64,000 nucleotides of DNA from Bradyrhizobium diazoefficiens (GTDB lineage Bacteria > Pseudomonadota > Alphaproteobacteria > Rhizobiales > Xanthobacteraceae), in the NCBI RefSeq assembly GCF_016616425.1, contig NZ_CP067101.1, positions 1,240,001 through 1,304,000 of the forward strand, in the 5' to 3' direction. How positions within the stretch are numbered: the stretch's first letter is position 1; every line of letters begins with the position of its first letter. This document shows positions 42,263 to 51,260 of the stretch, piece after piece. The notes under the pieces were generated by a model that worked only from the letters and a program-made list of their open reading frames with translations, was not told the origin of the DNA and searched no databases. The position numbers were made by a program, and so were the translations under genes.

Positions 42263-42315
42263 GAAGGCCCGCATCTCTGCAGGCCTCTTGTCTTGCTGGC
42301 GTCTACTGCGCCGTC

Positions 42316-42630
42316 TTACCAGCGTCCGGTACCGAAGCTGAAGGTCACGCCGGGGCCGCCGCCGCCGTAGTACCCGTACGGTCCGCCGCCATAATAATAG
42401 CCGCGATGGCGCGGGTAATAGCCGTAGCTTCTATAATAGGGTCGGTAGTGGCCGTAATGCCGCCAATGATGGCGACCATGCCAGCGATGGTGCCTGCGGT
42501 GCGCGCTGATGTCGGTGGACTGGCTTTCTTGCGCGGTCTGCTTCGCGCTGACCGGGCCGGCCGCGTTGGCGGTGGTTCCACCGGCAAGCGCCGCAGCACC
42601 GGCAGCCATCGCGACAAAGAGATACTTCAT
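42316..42630 (-). CDS. Secreted Gly/His/Tyr-rich small protein
   Basis: A 104-residue protein with a signal peptide (KYLFVAMAAGAAALAGGTTANA). The mature part is low-complexity: HRRHHRWHGRHHWRHYGHYRPYY, then Gly/Tyr-rich repeats and a final GVTFSFGTGRW. The histidines could bind metal. Such proteins are common in Bradyrhizobium and carry no known activity. The start at 42630 places the signal at the N-terminus; the frame extends upstream without signal character. Confidence 0.82.
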   Translation of the reverse strand: MKYLFVAMAAGAAALAGGTTANAAGPVSAKQTAQESQSTDISAHRRHHRWHGRHHWRHYGHYRPYYRSYGYYPRHRGYYYGGGPYGYYGGGGPGVTFSFGTGRW

Positions 42631-42801
42631 GTCATCACTCCAGTTGAATGCCGTGTGACAACGGGCGTGCCTCCGCCATGTTCCGGCGTCGAAACGACGC
42701 AGACGTTGGTTCCGACTGACGGGCGTCAATGACCGTGAATGATTGAACGCCGCGCGTTCTATTGTCGCATCACGCCGCCTCGCCTCGCTATTGCCCGGAT
42801 G

Positions 42802-43371
42802 TCACGCGGTTCCGAGCGACGCGATCACGTCCTCCGTCGTGACGATACGTGCGAACTCGCCGTTGAGGTTCGACAATGTCATGGCATGGATCTCCTCGGC
42901 GGAGTGCTCATCGCCGTCGGGCCCGATGCGGTCGAACGTCCAGGTCGCATCGCGCACGAGCCATGCGTCGAAGCCGAGATTGCCGGCCATCCGCGTCGTC
43001 GTCTCCACGCAATGATTGGTGGTGGCGCCGCAGATCACGAGCGTGTCGATGCCGGCCGCGCGCAGGCGCTCTTCCAGATCGGTGCCGATGAAGGCGCTAT
43101 TGACGCGCTTGACGATCACCGTTTCGCCCGGCTGCTCGCGCGCCTCGTCCTTGACGGCATAGCCGGAGCTTTGGGGAAGGAACGACGAGTTCGGCTTCGT
43201 GCCTTCATGGCGAATATGAAAGATCGGGGCGGCGCGCGCCCTGAACGCCTTCAGGAGGCCGGCGATGCGCGCCACCGCATCCGGATTATTGCGCCGCTTG
43301 CCCGCCGTCTCCCATTCGTCGAATGCGCGCTGCACGTCGACGACAATAAGAGCGGGCAGGGGGTGCGGCAT
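42802..43371 (-). CDS. Isochorismatase-family cysteine hydrolase
   Basis: A 189-residue hydrolase. Catalytic residues are an Asp in PALIVVDVQRAF, a Lys in VIVKRVNSAF and a Cys in TLVICGATTNHCVETT, and an aromatic lid follows. Members cleave amides or isochorismate; the short length and lack of a partner gene leave the substrate open. It is alone on the minus strand. The gap upstream (43372-43677) contains a palindromic repeat. Confidence 0.93.
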   Translation of the reverse strand: MPHPLPALIVVDVQRAFDEWETAGKRRNNPDAVARIAGLLKAFRARAAPIFHIRHEGTKPNSSFLPQSSGYAVKDEAREQPGETVIVKRVNSAFIGTDLEERLRAAGIDTLVICGATTNHCVETTTRMAGNLGFDAWLVRDATWTFDRIGPDGDEHSAEEIHAMTLSNLNGEFARIVTTEDVIASLGTA

Positions 43372-43511
43372 GATCGGACCTTTCGGGCGGCTGGTCGAAG
43401 CGAATATGCGAGGCGACGGAGACGGCGCGCAATGCCGATCTTCCCTCGTTTCGCGACGTCATTGCGGGTCCGTAGCCCGGACTACGCTTTTCCGCTCCGG
43501 GCTATGCGCTG

Positions 43512-43650
43512 CTCGTGCCCCGGACGCAGCGCAGCGTCTCTTCGACGGTGCGCTGCAGAGCCGGGGCCCATATTTCCGCGGATGCCTTTGCCGCTTGGGT
43601 CCCGGCTCTGCGGAGCAGCGCTGCGCGCCGCACCGCGTCCGGGACACGAG
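43512..43650. repeat. Palindromic intergenic repeat, family 4
   Basis: The ends are 16-base inverted arms, CTCGTGCCCCGGACGC (43512) and GCGTCCGGGACACGAG (43635), with one mismatch. The inner part is very G+C-rich with CTGCGCAGAGCCGGG-like segments. It lies in the otherwise gene-free gap 43372-43677. Confidence 0.8.
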
Positions 43651-43677
43651 CGGGTTATGCCGGCTGCCGGATCCGCC

Positions 43678-44025
43678 TCACGGATGCGGATCGGGAAAGC
43701 CGTGACGTTCGGATAGCGCGGCGAGGATCGCGTCCTTGTCGGCGACGAAGGCCCGGCCCTGATAGCTGCCGGTCTGGTGCGGCGACGTCGCTCCGTCTGC
43801 CAGCACCAGCAACGGCAGCGACTGGTTCTCCTTGCCGACCTGTGCGATCACCGGCTGTCGCGGCCGCGGCCACGCGATGCGCTCGACGTCGAGTCTTTCG
43901 GCGAGTTGTGGAAACGAGGTCAGCACGCCCTCGATCAGCGCGCAATGCCAGCAATAGAAGCGTCGGCCCGGAAAAGCTGGGTCCTCGAAACCGGGCTGCA
44001 GCAGAAACAGGCGGTCGCGCGTCAT
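43678..44025 (-). CDS. DUF3088 family protein
   Basis: A 115-residue thioredoxin-like-fold protein with RLFLLQPGFEDPAFPGRRFYCWHCALIEG. The C-W-H-C motif is at the position expected for a thiol-redox or metal site, and SLPLLVLADGATSPHQTGSYQGRAFV follows. DUF3088 proteins have no proven role. The gene lies four bases after the stop of the preceding minus-strand gene (44030-44638), so the pair is likely co-transcribed. Confidence 0.9.
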   Translation of the reverse strand: MTRDRLFLLQPGFEDPAFPGRRFYCWHCALIEGVLTSFPQLAERLDVERIAWPRPRQPVIAQVGKENQSLPLLVLADGATSPHQTGSYQGRAFVADKDAILAALSERHGFPDPHP

Positions 44026-44029
44026 GCCG

Positions 44030-44638
44030 CTACTTGAACGGGTCCTGAATCGACGGCGCCGACTGGCGGATGCGGCGCACGCTGACCGGGGTGCCGTCGG
44101 AGACGAACAGCAATTCGTAGCGCCGGCCCTCGCTGTCGGTGGCCGAGCAAGTGACGTCGTTCACCTTCCTGGCGGCGAAATTGCCGGTCTGGCGGCAGAG
44201 GCCGGTGGAAGTCTGCTCGACCGGCACCGGCAGGCCGTCGATCCTGGGGCGGTCCTTGGAGTTGAGCAGCATGCGGTCGATCGGCAGCTCGTAGGAATTG
44301 TCGTCAGCGCGCTTGCCATTCTCGCCGGAGAACGACACGACGTGGCTGTCATCGGAGGGATCATCGACTGCGATCGCGAAATTGACCCGGCCCGCGTCGC
44401 CATGAGCGTAGGCCATCGTCTTGCAGGCGAAGGTGCGCCCGGCGACCTTGAACGTCTTGCAGTGGCCGGACATCAGCGCCAACAGGTCGATCAAGCCGTT
44501 CTGCTGCGCCGGCGGATTGTTGACCGGGATGGGCTTGGAAGTCTCGGCAAAACAAGGGCTTGCCAAAGCGGCAAGGGTGGCGGCCAGAACAAGGCCGACG
44601 GCCGGCAGCGGTCGGCAGAGGCGCATCGGAAGGCTCAT
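44030..44638 (-). CDS. Secreted protein, unknown function
   Basis: A 202-residue protein with a clear signal peptide (RPLPAVGLVLAATLAALASPCFA). The mature part has six cysteines in likely pairs (GHCKTF, FACKTM, GLCRQT, VTCSAT) and strand-rich segments such as VNFAIAVDDPSDDSHVVSFSG. The C-terminus has GRRYELLFVSDGTPVSVRRIRQ. No domain is recognised. The ATG at 44638 gives the signal; the frame continues upstream across the next gene as a shadow. It is co-oriented with DUF3088. Confidence 0.75.
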   Translation of the reverse strand: MSLPMRLCRPLPAVGLVLAATLAALASPCFAETSKPIPVNNPPAQQNGLIDLLALMSGHCKTFKVAGRTFACKTMAYAHGDAGRVNFAIAVDDPSDDSHVVSFSGENGKRADDNSYELPIDRMLLNSKDRPRIDGLPVPVEQTSTGLCRQTGNFAARKVNDVTCSATDSEGRRYELLFVSDGTPVSVRRIRQSAPSIQDPFK

Positions 44639-44822
44639 GTGCCAGGGAACCACGGGCGAGTTCCATCCAACAACCATCGAACCGCAAATTGGTTGCGATC
44701 CCGTTCGTTCTGCAAGACCCGTCTGGAATACCACCGCACCACCCCGACGGCGATTCGCCCAAATCGCCCAAGCCGTCCGTCCGGCACTTGCCGCCACGCC
44801 GGTGTTTTTTTCGTGGCAACGC

Positions 44823-46136
44823 TTAGCCCATCGCCGTCTGCCATCGCGTATCGCGAAGTGACGGCCGGCGGTGCAGCCGGGCGTCCAGCACGGCGCGGGC
44901 GCGGGGCAGTTCGCCGCTGCGCATGAGCGCGACGATGTAGGTGTCCTCGACCAGTTCGCGCTGGGCATGGCTGCCACCGATCCGCACGACCTCGCCGAGG
45001 ACAGGCGCGAGCGTTTGCACGCAAGTCCCGTAATCCTCATCCGCAAAGGCCGCCAGCGCGCGGAAGATCGCCGGCACCACGGCGCCGGCCGGCAGCTTGC
45101 CCGCGGCGAGCCGCTGCTCGATGGTTGCAAGGCGCGCGGCGAGCGCCTCGCGGTTTTGCGTCGCGGCCGCGAACAGCGCCATGTGAACGTCGGCGAACGA
45201 CAGGCTCGATTTCGGAAAGAGCTTTTGCGCGGCGGTGTCGGCTTGGAGCCACAGAGCCGTCGGCACCGTGTGGCCATAGGCCGACAGGCGCCAGAGCAGC
45301 GAGGCGGCATCGGTGATGACGTTGAGCGGCGGTGCCTGGCTGGCCGAGGGCTCGAGCACGTCGGCATAGATCGACAATGCACGCGCCGCATCGCCATGCT
45401 CGAGCGCGCCGAGCGCCTGGTGCCAGCGGATATGGCCGTGCAGGATTCCGGCGCGGTCGTAGGTGGGGATCCAGTCGTCGACGAGGCGGTCGGCCGCCTC
45501 GATCGAGCCGTCCTCGAACATCGCGTGCAGCACCGCATGCGCGGCATGGGCGTTCTGCCGGCGCAGGTTGAAGCCGCGCTCGGTGACGCCGCGGCCGCGC
45601 GCGACATCGCCGTTCTCGGTCATCGCCCAGCCGGCCATGGTGAGGAACCACCAATCCTCGCCGTAATGCTGCGCGACGCGCTCGCACAGCTCATGCCGCG
45701 CGCGGTCGTGGTCGGCCATGCCGGAGAAGGCGAACAGGCCGAACGCGCCGAGCGGCAGCGACAGCACCAGCGCATCGCGCGGCCAGCTCTCGACGTGCCT
45801 CAGCGTCGATGCGATCGCCTCTGGCAGCCGGCCCTCGATCGCAAGCGCCAGCGTCTCGACATGCGAGCGCTCGCGCTCCGTGCCGCGCTTGGCGACCAGC
45901 TCGCGCGCGAGCGCCGCCTTGCTCCGTGCCAGATCGCCCTGCTGGTAGAAGGCGTGCACGCGGGCGCGGGCGATATGGGAAAGCGCAAAGTCCGGGTCGG
46001 CCGCAATCGCGCGCTCAAGCGTTTCCGCCATGCCGGTCCAGCCGGCAAGCATGAGGTCGACGCCTTCGCGATACGCGCCAGCAGCCGCATCGGATGCGGT
46101 GGAGAGAGGCAGGCCGTAGCGGTCTTCGTATGGCAT
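44823..46136 (-). CDS. Tetratricopeptide-repeat protein (TTC38-like)
   Basis: A 437-residue helical-repeat protein. The opening MPYEDRYGLPLSTASDAAAGAYREGVDLMLAG and later segments such as DWWFLTMAGWAMTENGDVARG, ENAHAAHAVLHAMFEDG-like HAAHAVLHAMFE and WHQALGALEHGDAARAL match bacterial homologues of TTC38. It acts probably as a protein-binding scaffold in the cytoplasm. The aldo/keto reductase gene ends 17 bases upstream on the same strand, so they may share a transcript. Confidence 0.9.
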   Translation of the reverse strand: MPYEDRYGLPLSTASDAAAGAYREGVDLMLAGWTGMAETLERAIAADPDFALSHIARARVHAFYQQGDLARSKAALARELVAKRGTERERSHVETLALAIEGRLPEAIASTLRHVESWPRDALVLSLPLGAFGLFAFSGMADHDRARHELCERVAQHYGEDWWFLTMAGWAMTENGDVARGRGVTERGFNLRRQNAHAAHAVLHAMFEDGSIEAADRLVDDWIPTYDRAGILHGHIRWHQALGALEHGDAARALSIYADVLEPSASQAPPLNVITDAASLLWRLSAYGHTVPTALWLQADTAAQKLFPKSSLSFADVHMALFAAATQNREALAARLATIEQRLAAGKLPAGAVVPAIFRALAAFADEDYGTCVQTLAPVLGEVVRIGGSHAQRELVEDTYIVALMRSGELPRARAVLDARLHRRPSLRDTRWQTAMG

Positions 46137-46152
46137 CGTCGCCTCCGAAAAT

Positions 46153-47163
46153 TCACGCCGTCCGCGCGCGGCGGCCTTCGATCGGGTAGGCCGGGTCGTT
46201 GTAACCCGGCGTCGAGGGATGGCCCGGAACGACCAGACGGTCGATCAGTGCCTCATCATCCGCGGTGAAGCGATAGTCGAGCGCGCCGATATAACCGTCC
46301 CATTGCTCCTCGGTGCGCGGGCCGGCGATCACCGACGAGACGAAGGCGGAGTTCAGCACCCAGGCGACTGCGAACTGGCCGGCGGTGATGCCCCTTTTCT
46401 CGGCGTGGGTCTTGATCTCCTGTGCGAGCCGGACCGATTCCGGCCGCCATTCCGTCTGCATCATGCGGGTGTCGTTGCGGCCTGCGCGTGTCTCCTTGTC
46501 CGGGGCTGCATCGGGCTTGTACTTGCCGGTGAGGACGCCGCGCGCCAGCGGGCTGTAAGGCACGATGCCGAGGCCGTAATAGGAGCAGGCCGGAAAGTGC
46601 TCGACCTCGGGCATGCGGTTCATCGCGTTGTAATAAGGTTGGCTCACCGCCGGCCGGTCGATGCCGAGGCGGTCGCAGATGTTGCAGATCTCGGCGACGC
46701 GCCAGGCTCGGTGGTTCGAGACGCCGAAATAGCGCACCTTGCCCGCGCGGATCAAATCGCCCATCGCGCGCACCGTCTCCTCCAGCGGCGTCGCATGGTC
46801 TTCCTTGTGCAGATAGTAGATGTCGATGTGGTCGGTGCCGAGCCGCGTCAGGCTTTCGTCGGCGGCCTGCAGCACCCAGCGCCGTGACAGCCCGCCGCGA
46901 TTGGGATCATTGCCCATCGGATTGGCGAGCTTCGTCGCGAGCACCCAGGCGTGGCGATTGCCGGCAATGGCGCGGCCGACCACCTCTTCGGAGGCGCCCT
47001 TCGAATAGGCGTCCGCCGTATCGATGAAGTTGATCCCGGCATCGAGCGCTTTCGCGATGATGCGCTTGGACGCGGCTTCATCGGTCGGGCCGCCAAACAT
47101 CATGGTGCCCAGACAGATCGGCGACACTTTCAGGCCGCTGCGGCCCAGGTGGCGGTATTGCAT
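46153..47163 (-). CDS. Aldo/keto reductase
   Basis: A 336-residue NADPH-dependent reductase of the AKR fold. It shows MQYRHLGRSGLKVSPICLGTMMFGGP, DTADAYSKGASEEVVGRAI (catalytic Asp and Tyr), WVLATKLANPMG (catalytic Lys), HIDIYYLHKED (catalytic His) and FAVAWVLNSAFVSSVIAGPRTEEQ for cofactor binding. The ATG at 47163 gives the conserved start; the frame upstream runs into a palindromic repeat. The substrate is unknown, likely an aldehyde or ketone. Confidence 0.94.
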   Translation of the reverse strand: MQYRHLGRSGLKVSPICLGTMMFGGPTDEAASKRIIAKALDAGINFIDTADAYSKGASEEVVGRAIAGNRHAWVLATKLANPMGNDPNRGGLSRRWVLQAADESLTRLGTDHIDIYYLHKEDHATPLEETVRAMGDLIRAGKVRYFGVSNHRAWRVAEICNICDRLGIDRPAVSQPYYNAMNRMPEVEHFPACSYYGLGIVPYSPLARGVLTGKYKPDAAPDKETRAGRNDTRMMQTEWRPESVRLAQEIKTHAEKRGITAGQFAVAWVLNSAFVSSVIAGPRTEEQWDGYIGALDYRFTADDEALIDRLVVPGHPSTPGYNDPAYPIEGRRARTA

Positions 47164-47207
47164 GGGCGGATCCTCGCATTGGAGAAGGCAGCATAGCCAG
47201 CAACGCC

Positions 47208-47288
47208 CGTCATTGCGAGCGCAGCGAAGCAACCCAGGACTGCATCCGCGAAGAGATGCCGGATTGCTTCGCTGCGCTCGCAATGACG
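47208..47288. repeat. Palindromic intergenic repeat, family 5
   Basis: Perfect 25-base inverted arms (47208-47232 and 47264-47288) starting CGTCATTGCGAGCGCAGC, with a 31-base centre. They would form a very stable hairpin. The remaining sequence up to 47634 has no gene, only a small CGCCCGA/TCGGGCG hairpin (about 47330-47349). Confidence 0.85.
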
Positions 47289-47634
47289 CATGGCTGAAGC
47301 TGCGCACCATACTCACAACTGTCATCGCCCGACCTTGATCGGGCGATCCCAGCATTCCAGAGGCCGTAGTGATAGAGCTGAGGAGCCGCGGTGTACTGGG
47401 CGCCCGGTCAAGCCCTACGACGTTCACACATCTTTTTTGGCACTGATCGGCGCGCTGAAAAACACGAGTCTTCTCAATGCTTGCTCGCCAGGTGACGCCC
47501 TCGTTTTTCGAAGCCAGAGGGTCATCTAAGTGCCTGTATTTGAGTCGGTTTTAGAGATGTGTGAATCGAGTAGGGTCAAGCCGGGCGACGACAGCGGAGT
47601 GTGTGGTGGGCCGCGGCGCCGGCCCGACGCGGGC
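47289..47634. other. Gene-free stretch
   Basis: Between the family 5 repeat and the thioesterase gene. Apart from the 7-bp hairpin at about 47330-47349 and a T-run at 47433-47438, I see nothing that looks like a gene or regulatory element. Confidence 0.5.
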
Positions 47635-48060
47635 CTAGCCTGGTCCCTTCAAGATCTTGAACACGCCATTCGCCATCACGATGCAGCGGTCATCCACCGT
47701 CACCTGCGTGCTCATGAAGATCAGGCTGCGCGTCGAACGCACCACGCGCGGGCGGGAGATCAGGATGTCACCGATCTGGCCGGCCTCGACGAAATGGTTG
47801 TCGAGTTGCACCGTCGCCATGAACTCCCTGCCGGAGACGTAGCGGGCGGTCATGCCGCAGGTGCGGTCGGCAAAGGTCATCATCACGCCGCCCTGGACCA
47901 TGCCGCGGCGGTTGTGGTGCTTGTCCTCGGTGGCGAGTGCGAATTCGTATTGGCCATCGACCTTGCGCTCCCACAGGGGGCCGATCAGATGCATGAAGCC
48001 CGTGGTCTCCAGGATGGTCCAGCCGTCTGATTTCAGCCTTGCGGCGGCCTTGTTGGTCAT
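47635..48060 (-). CDS. PaaI-type hotdog-fold thioesterase
   Basis: A 141-residue hotdog-fold protein. The core is EFALATEDKHHNRRGMVQGGVMMTFADRTCGMTAR, with HHNRRGMVQGG matching the HGG-like active-site loop of PaaI thioesterases, and strands ATVQLDNHFVEAGQIGD, then STRSLIFMSTQVTVDDRCIVMANGVFKIL. It probably cleaves acyl-CoA thioesters. ATG 48060 (MTNKAAARLK) is chosen; ATG 48102 is possible. It is divergent from the NUDIX gene. Confidence 0.9.
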   Translation of the reverse strand: MTNKAAARLKSDGWTILETTGFMHLIGPLWERKVDGQYEFALATEDKHHNRRGMVQGGVMMTFADRTCGMTARYVSGREFMATVQLDNHFVEAGQIGDILISRPRVVRSTRSLIFMSTQVTVDDRCIVMANGVFKILKGPG

Positions 48061-48128
48061 GTCGTCGTCCGTTCCGGTGCGGGCCTTGCGATCTCGTTTC
48101 ATCGGGGCCGGACGTGGTGTAGTCAAGC

Positions 48129-48755
48129 ATGATGAGACCGTTCGACGATGCCACACGGCGGAATATCGCGGCTGCCTGCGCCGCCTTCACGCGGCTGCCG
48201 CAGGAAGAAGCGCCGGCGATGCTGAAGCGCGCCGCGGTGGCGGTCGCGCTGACCGCGAGCGAGGGTGATGACACCGCATTCCTGCTCACGCTGCGCGCAT
48301 CGCACTTGCGCGCCCATCGCGGCCAATGGGCGCTGCCGGGCGGCCGCTGCGATCCCGGCGAGACGCCGGTGAAGGCGGCGCTACGCGAGCTCGACGAGGA
48401 GCTCGGCCTGCGGCTCACCGGCGCGGAGGTGCTCGGCAGCCTCGACGACTATCCGACCCGCTCCGGCTATCTGATCACGCCGGTGGTGGTGTGGGCCCCG
48501 AGCGGCGCCGCGATCACGCCGAACCCGGACGAGGTCGCTTCCGTCCATCACGTCGGGCTCGATACGATCGAGGGCGATGACGCCTTCGATTTCGTCGCGA
48601 TCCCCGAGAGCACGCGCCGCGTGATCCGCTTTCATCACCAGCAAAGCCTGATCCACGCGCCGACCGCAGCGCTGATCTATCAATTCCGCGAGGTGCTGGC
48701 AGGCCGGCAGACCCGCGTGGCCGAGCTGGAACAACCGGTGTTCGCCTGGAAGTGA
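48129..48755 (+). CDS. NUDIX hydrolase, CoA-pyrophosphatase-like
   Basis: A 208-residue NUDIX protein. The NUDIX box is GGRCDPGETPVKAALRELDEELGL (G-x5-E-x7-R-E-x2-E-E). The preceding LRAHRGQWALPGG with H-R-G-Q is typical of the YeaB/CoA-pyrophosphatase group that cleaves CoA or nucleoside diphosphate derivatives. The C-terminal half is less conserved. It is divergent from the thioesterase gene, with only 68 bases between. Confidence 0.92.
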   Translation: MMRPFDDATRRNIAAACAAFTRLPQEEAPAMLKRAAVAVALTASEGDDTAFLLTLRASHLRAHRGQWALPGGRCDPGETPVKAALRELDEELGLRLTGAEVLGSLDDYPTRSGYLITPVVVWAPSGAAITPNPDEVASVHHVGLDTIEGDDAFDFVAIPESTRRVIRFHHQQSLIHAPTAALIYQFREVLAGRQTRVAELEQPVFAWK

Positions 48756-48811
48756 CGATGGTAAACGGCGCGTTAACGTGACGGTTACCGGATGGCTGCT
48801 AAGACGGCAGC

Positions 48812-50026
48812 ATGCATCGATCGATTCGAAATAGCCTGACGCTGGTTCCATTCGCGCTTGCCTTGCTCGCGCCTGCCGCGCGTGGCGGTGAGGCCGACGC
48901 GCTGCCGCCCGCCGTCCGCGACGCCAACGCCCAATTGCTGTCGCAGTTCTTTGCGCAAGGCGGGGCCTCGCCGGCCGTGCTCGAATATCGCCGCAAGCTC
49001 GCGGAATATCGGGCGGCGCGCGCGGCCTTCGACGCCGAGGCCGGCGCCTATTGGAGCCAGATCTACGAGAAGCGGCGCACCCGCAACGCCAAGCGCCGCA
49101 GCGGACAGCAGGTGACGCTCGACGATTACGTGCTGGAGCATCCGCCGCTTTATAACGGGCCGAGAAAGCCGGTGAATCCGGAGCCTGAGGAAACGCCGGT
49201 CCGGCCCCCCCGCAGGCCGATCCCGGTGGTCGCCGACTTCCTGCGCGCGGCGAAGGAGCTCTACCAGTTCACGCCGCAGCGCCCGTCCAGCGAGATCGAG
49301 TTCAAGCGCGCCTATGCGCGCTACGCGCTCGCCTGCGGGCTGACGCGCGAGCAGGCCGTGCGGGTCTACGCGTTCGAGACCGGCGGGACCGGCAGCCACG
49401 ACGTGCAGGCGGGAATCGAGCATGGCGGCAAGCGCGCAATCTCGACCGCGATGGGCTACAATCAGCTGTTGACCACCAACAGCGTCGAGCTGATGGCCGA
49501 GCAGGGCCATGAACTCATTCGCGCGCTCGCCGGCAAGGTGGCGCGCACGTCGGGGCCGGCGCGCCAGTCGCTCGAGCACAAGCTCACCGTCCTGAAGAAA
49601 ATGGTGGCGTATGCGAAGTCGGTGCCCGATTCCTGGTCGGAGCACGAAAAGATCGGCAACACGGCGCAGGGCTGGGCCATGCATGCGATGGTGCTCGACA
49701 TCGATGTCGGTCCGATGCTGCAGACCCACAAGCTCCTGACCTCGGTGCTGTTCGCCCGCGCCAAGGGCTACACCCGTCCGCTCACCGCGGCCGAGCTCGA
49801 GATGATGAATCTCACCGGCGACGGCACCGGGCTCGACATGGTGACGATGCCGCAGGCGATGCGCGAGCAGGTGCCGACCTCGAATTTCTTCCAGCGCGGC
49901 GGCTACGAGCGCAACCCGGTCGCGATCCGCCACAACACGGTGGCCAAGCTGCTGGCGGTGACGGATGCGCGGATGGACTCGAACAGCAGCAAGGCCGGCG
50001 CACGGGAGCTGGCGGGAGCATTCTAG
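48812..50026 (+). CDS. Secreted protein with lytic-transglycosylase-like region, unknown family
   Basis: A 404-residue protein with a signal peptide (LVPFALALLAPAARG) and a helical/proline-rich N-terminal part. Around residues 170-225, LTREQAVRVYAFETGGTGSHDVQAG...AISTAMGYNQLL resembles the E-containing helix and G-x-x-Q/N loop of lysozyme-fold transglycosylases (E189 as possible acid). The fit is partial: no canonical E-S motif and no second block. The remaining helical C-terminus has no known domain. Cell-wall cleavage is a hypothesis. Confidence 0.65.
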   Translation: MHRSIRNSLTLVPFALALLAPAARGGEADALPPAVRDANAQLLSQFFAQGGASPAVLEYRRKLAEYRAARAAFDAEAGAYWSQIYEKRRTRNAKRRSGQQVTLDDYVLEHPPLYNGPRKPVNPEPEETPVRPPRRPIPVVADFLRAAKELYQFTPQRPSSEIEFKRAYARYALACGLTREQAVRVYAFETGGTGSHDVQAGIEHGGKRAISTAMGYNQLLTTNSVELMAEQGHELIRALAGKVARTSGPARQSLEHKLTVLKKMVAYAKSVPDSWSEHEKIGNTAQGWAMHAMVLDIDVGPMLQTHKLLTSVLFARAKGYTRPLTAAELEMMNLTGDGTGLDMVTMPQAMREQVPTSNFFQRGGYERNPVAIRHNTVAKLLAVTDARMDSNSSKAGARELAGAF

Positions 50027-50074
50027 CCCTTTGCCGCGCCACATCGGCGCCGTCGTCCGCCGTCGTCGCCTCGC

Positions 50075-50395
50075 CTACTGATCCGGCCCGAACTTGAACT
50101 TGCCGTCGCCTTCCAGATATGGGCCGTGGCGCATGTAGAGCTGGCCATTCTGGCCGATGAAGAACAGCGTGCCCTTCGGCACCTTCTTGGCGCCCTTCAG
50201 CAATTCGCCAGCATTGCTGGTGCCCATCTTGTAAGAAAGAGTCGAGCCGTCCTTGCCGTAGGCGTAGCCCCTGTCGGGCTTGAGCTCCCACGGCGTTGCC
50301 GGGGCTTGCGCGCATGCGGGCACGGCGAACGCGCCGAACAGCGTTACGAGTGCAGCCGAAGCAAGTGCAAATGTCTTGGCCGAAAATGCCATCAT
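50075..50395 (-). CDS. Small secreted protein, unknown function
   Basis: A 106-residue protein with a signal peptide (ALASAALVTLFGAFAVPACAQA) and a mature part of about 75 residues, rich in Gly and Lys (GYAYGKDGSTLSYKMGT, KVPKGTLFFIGQNGQLYMRHGPY). It resembles small periplasmic proteins of Bradyrhizobium without assigned function. It converges with the 404-residue protein gene, leaving a short gap. Confidence 0.78.
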   Translation of the reverse strand: MMAFSAKTFALASAALVTLFGAFAVPACAQAPATPWELKPDRGYAYGKDGSTLSYKMGTSNAGELLKGAKKVPKGTLFFIGQNGQLYMRHGPYLEGDGKFKFGPDQ

Positions 50396-50578
50396 TCCAT
50401 TCTCCCCGTCGTTAGGGTGCCCGGCTTGAACAAATCACGAACGATAAGTCCGGGTCAATTTGCGAAAGCGCCGCAGCACATCACGTCTTGCCCAGCAGCT
50501 TGTGATTTTCCCTTCGTCCCCTCGCGACTATGTTCCGCTTTCCGTCTAGAACGCAACTCGACAAAATTATTGGTAGGG

Positions 50579-51067
50579 ATGATTCGGATGCGCCACGTGA
50601 TTAGACTTTGCTGGGCTGCTGCATTGTCGTTGATGGCGCTGGCGCCGGCCGCCCGGGCCGATGGTTACCAGCTCAGCCACAACCAGCGCATCTCGTGCAG
50701 CCGCGGCCTTGCCCCGGGCAAGCTGAACACGGCGACCTGCAAGTCCTACACCTACCTCTTCAACACGAAGACCTCGGAATATTTCCGCTGTCAGGTCTCC
50801 CTGGCGCTGACCCGCGACAACAAGGAGGTCATCAACGTCCAGACCGACGGCGGCTGCATCAAGAAGCCGCGCATCTTCGAGACCGACGGCCACTACGATT
50901 TCGACGCCACCGAGACCGAGCCGCCGAATACCAATTCGTTCTTCGGCCCCGGGGGATATTCGGTCTGGGCCGCCGATGTCGGCGCACAGAAGATCCGCGG
51001 CTGCATCATCATCTCCTCCGGTCTCGGCTCCGACATCGCCAAGTGCCTGGATATGACGTTCCAGTGA
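50579..51067 (+). CDS. Secreted protein, unknown function
   Basis: A 162-residue protein with a signal peptide (VIRLCWAAALSLMALAPAARA). The mature domain has paired cysteines (ISCSRG, ATCKSY, FRCQVS, GGCIKK, RGCIII, AKCLDM) and an immunoglobulin-like or beta-sandwich feel (EYFRCQVSLALTRDNKEVINVQTD). I do not recognise the family. ATG 50588 (MRHV) is an alternative start. The frame upstream to 50126 is antisense to the previous gene and is not used. Confidence 0.78.
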   Translation: MIRMRHVIRLCWAAALSLMALAPAARADGYQLSHNQRISCSRGLAPGKLNTATCKSYTYLFNTKTSEYFRCQVSLALTRDNKEVINVQTDGGCIKKPRIFETDGHYDFDATETEPPNTNSFFGPGGYSVWAADVGAQKIRGCIIISSGLGSDIAKCLDMTFQ

Positions 51068-51260
51068 GATTGAGCGCGTTCAAACCTCATTGGCGGGCGC
51101 GCATCATGCCGCTCCGGCTGCGCCACGTCGCCGCAGTCGCCAAGTTCCCGATTATTGAGCCGGATCGGCCGTTTACCGCAGTCCTGTTTTGCCTTTTGGA
51201 TGGGTTGACCTGCTGCCCTCATCCGGCCAGTTTCGCCCCGGTTTGGGGAGTACAGACATC

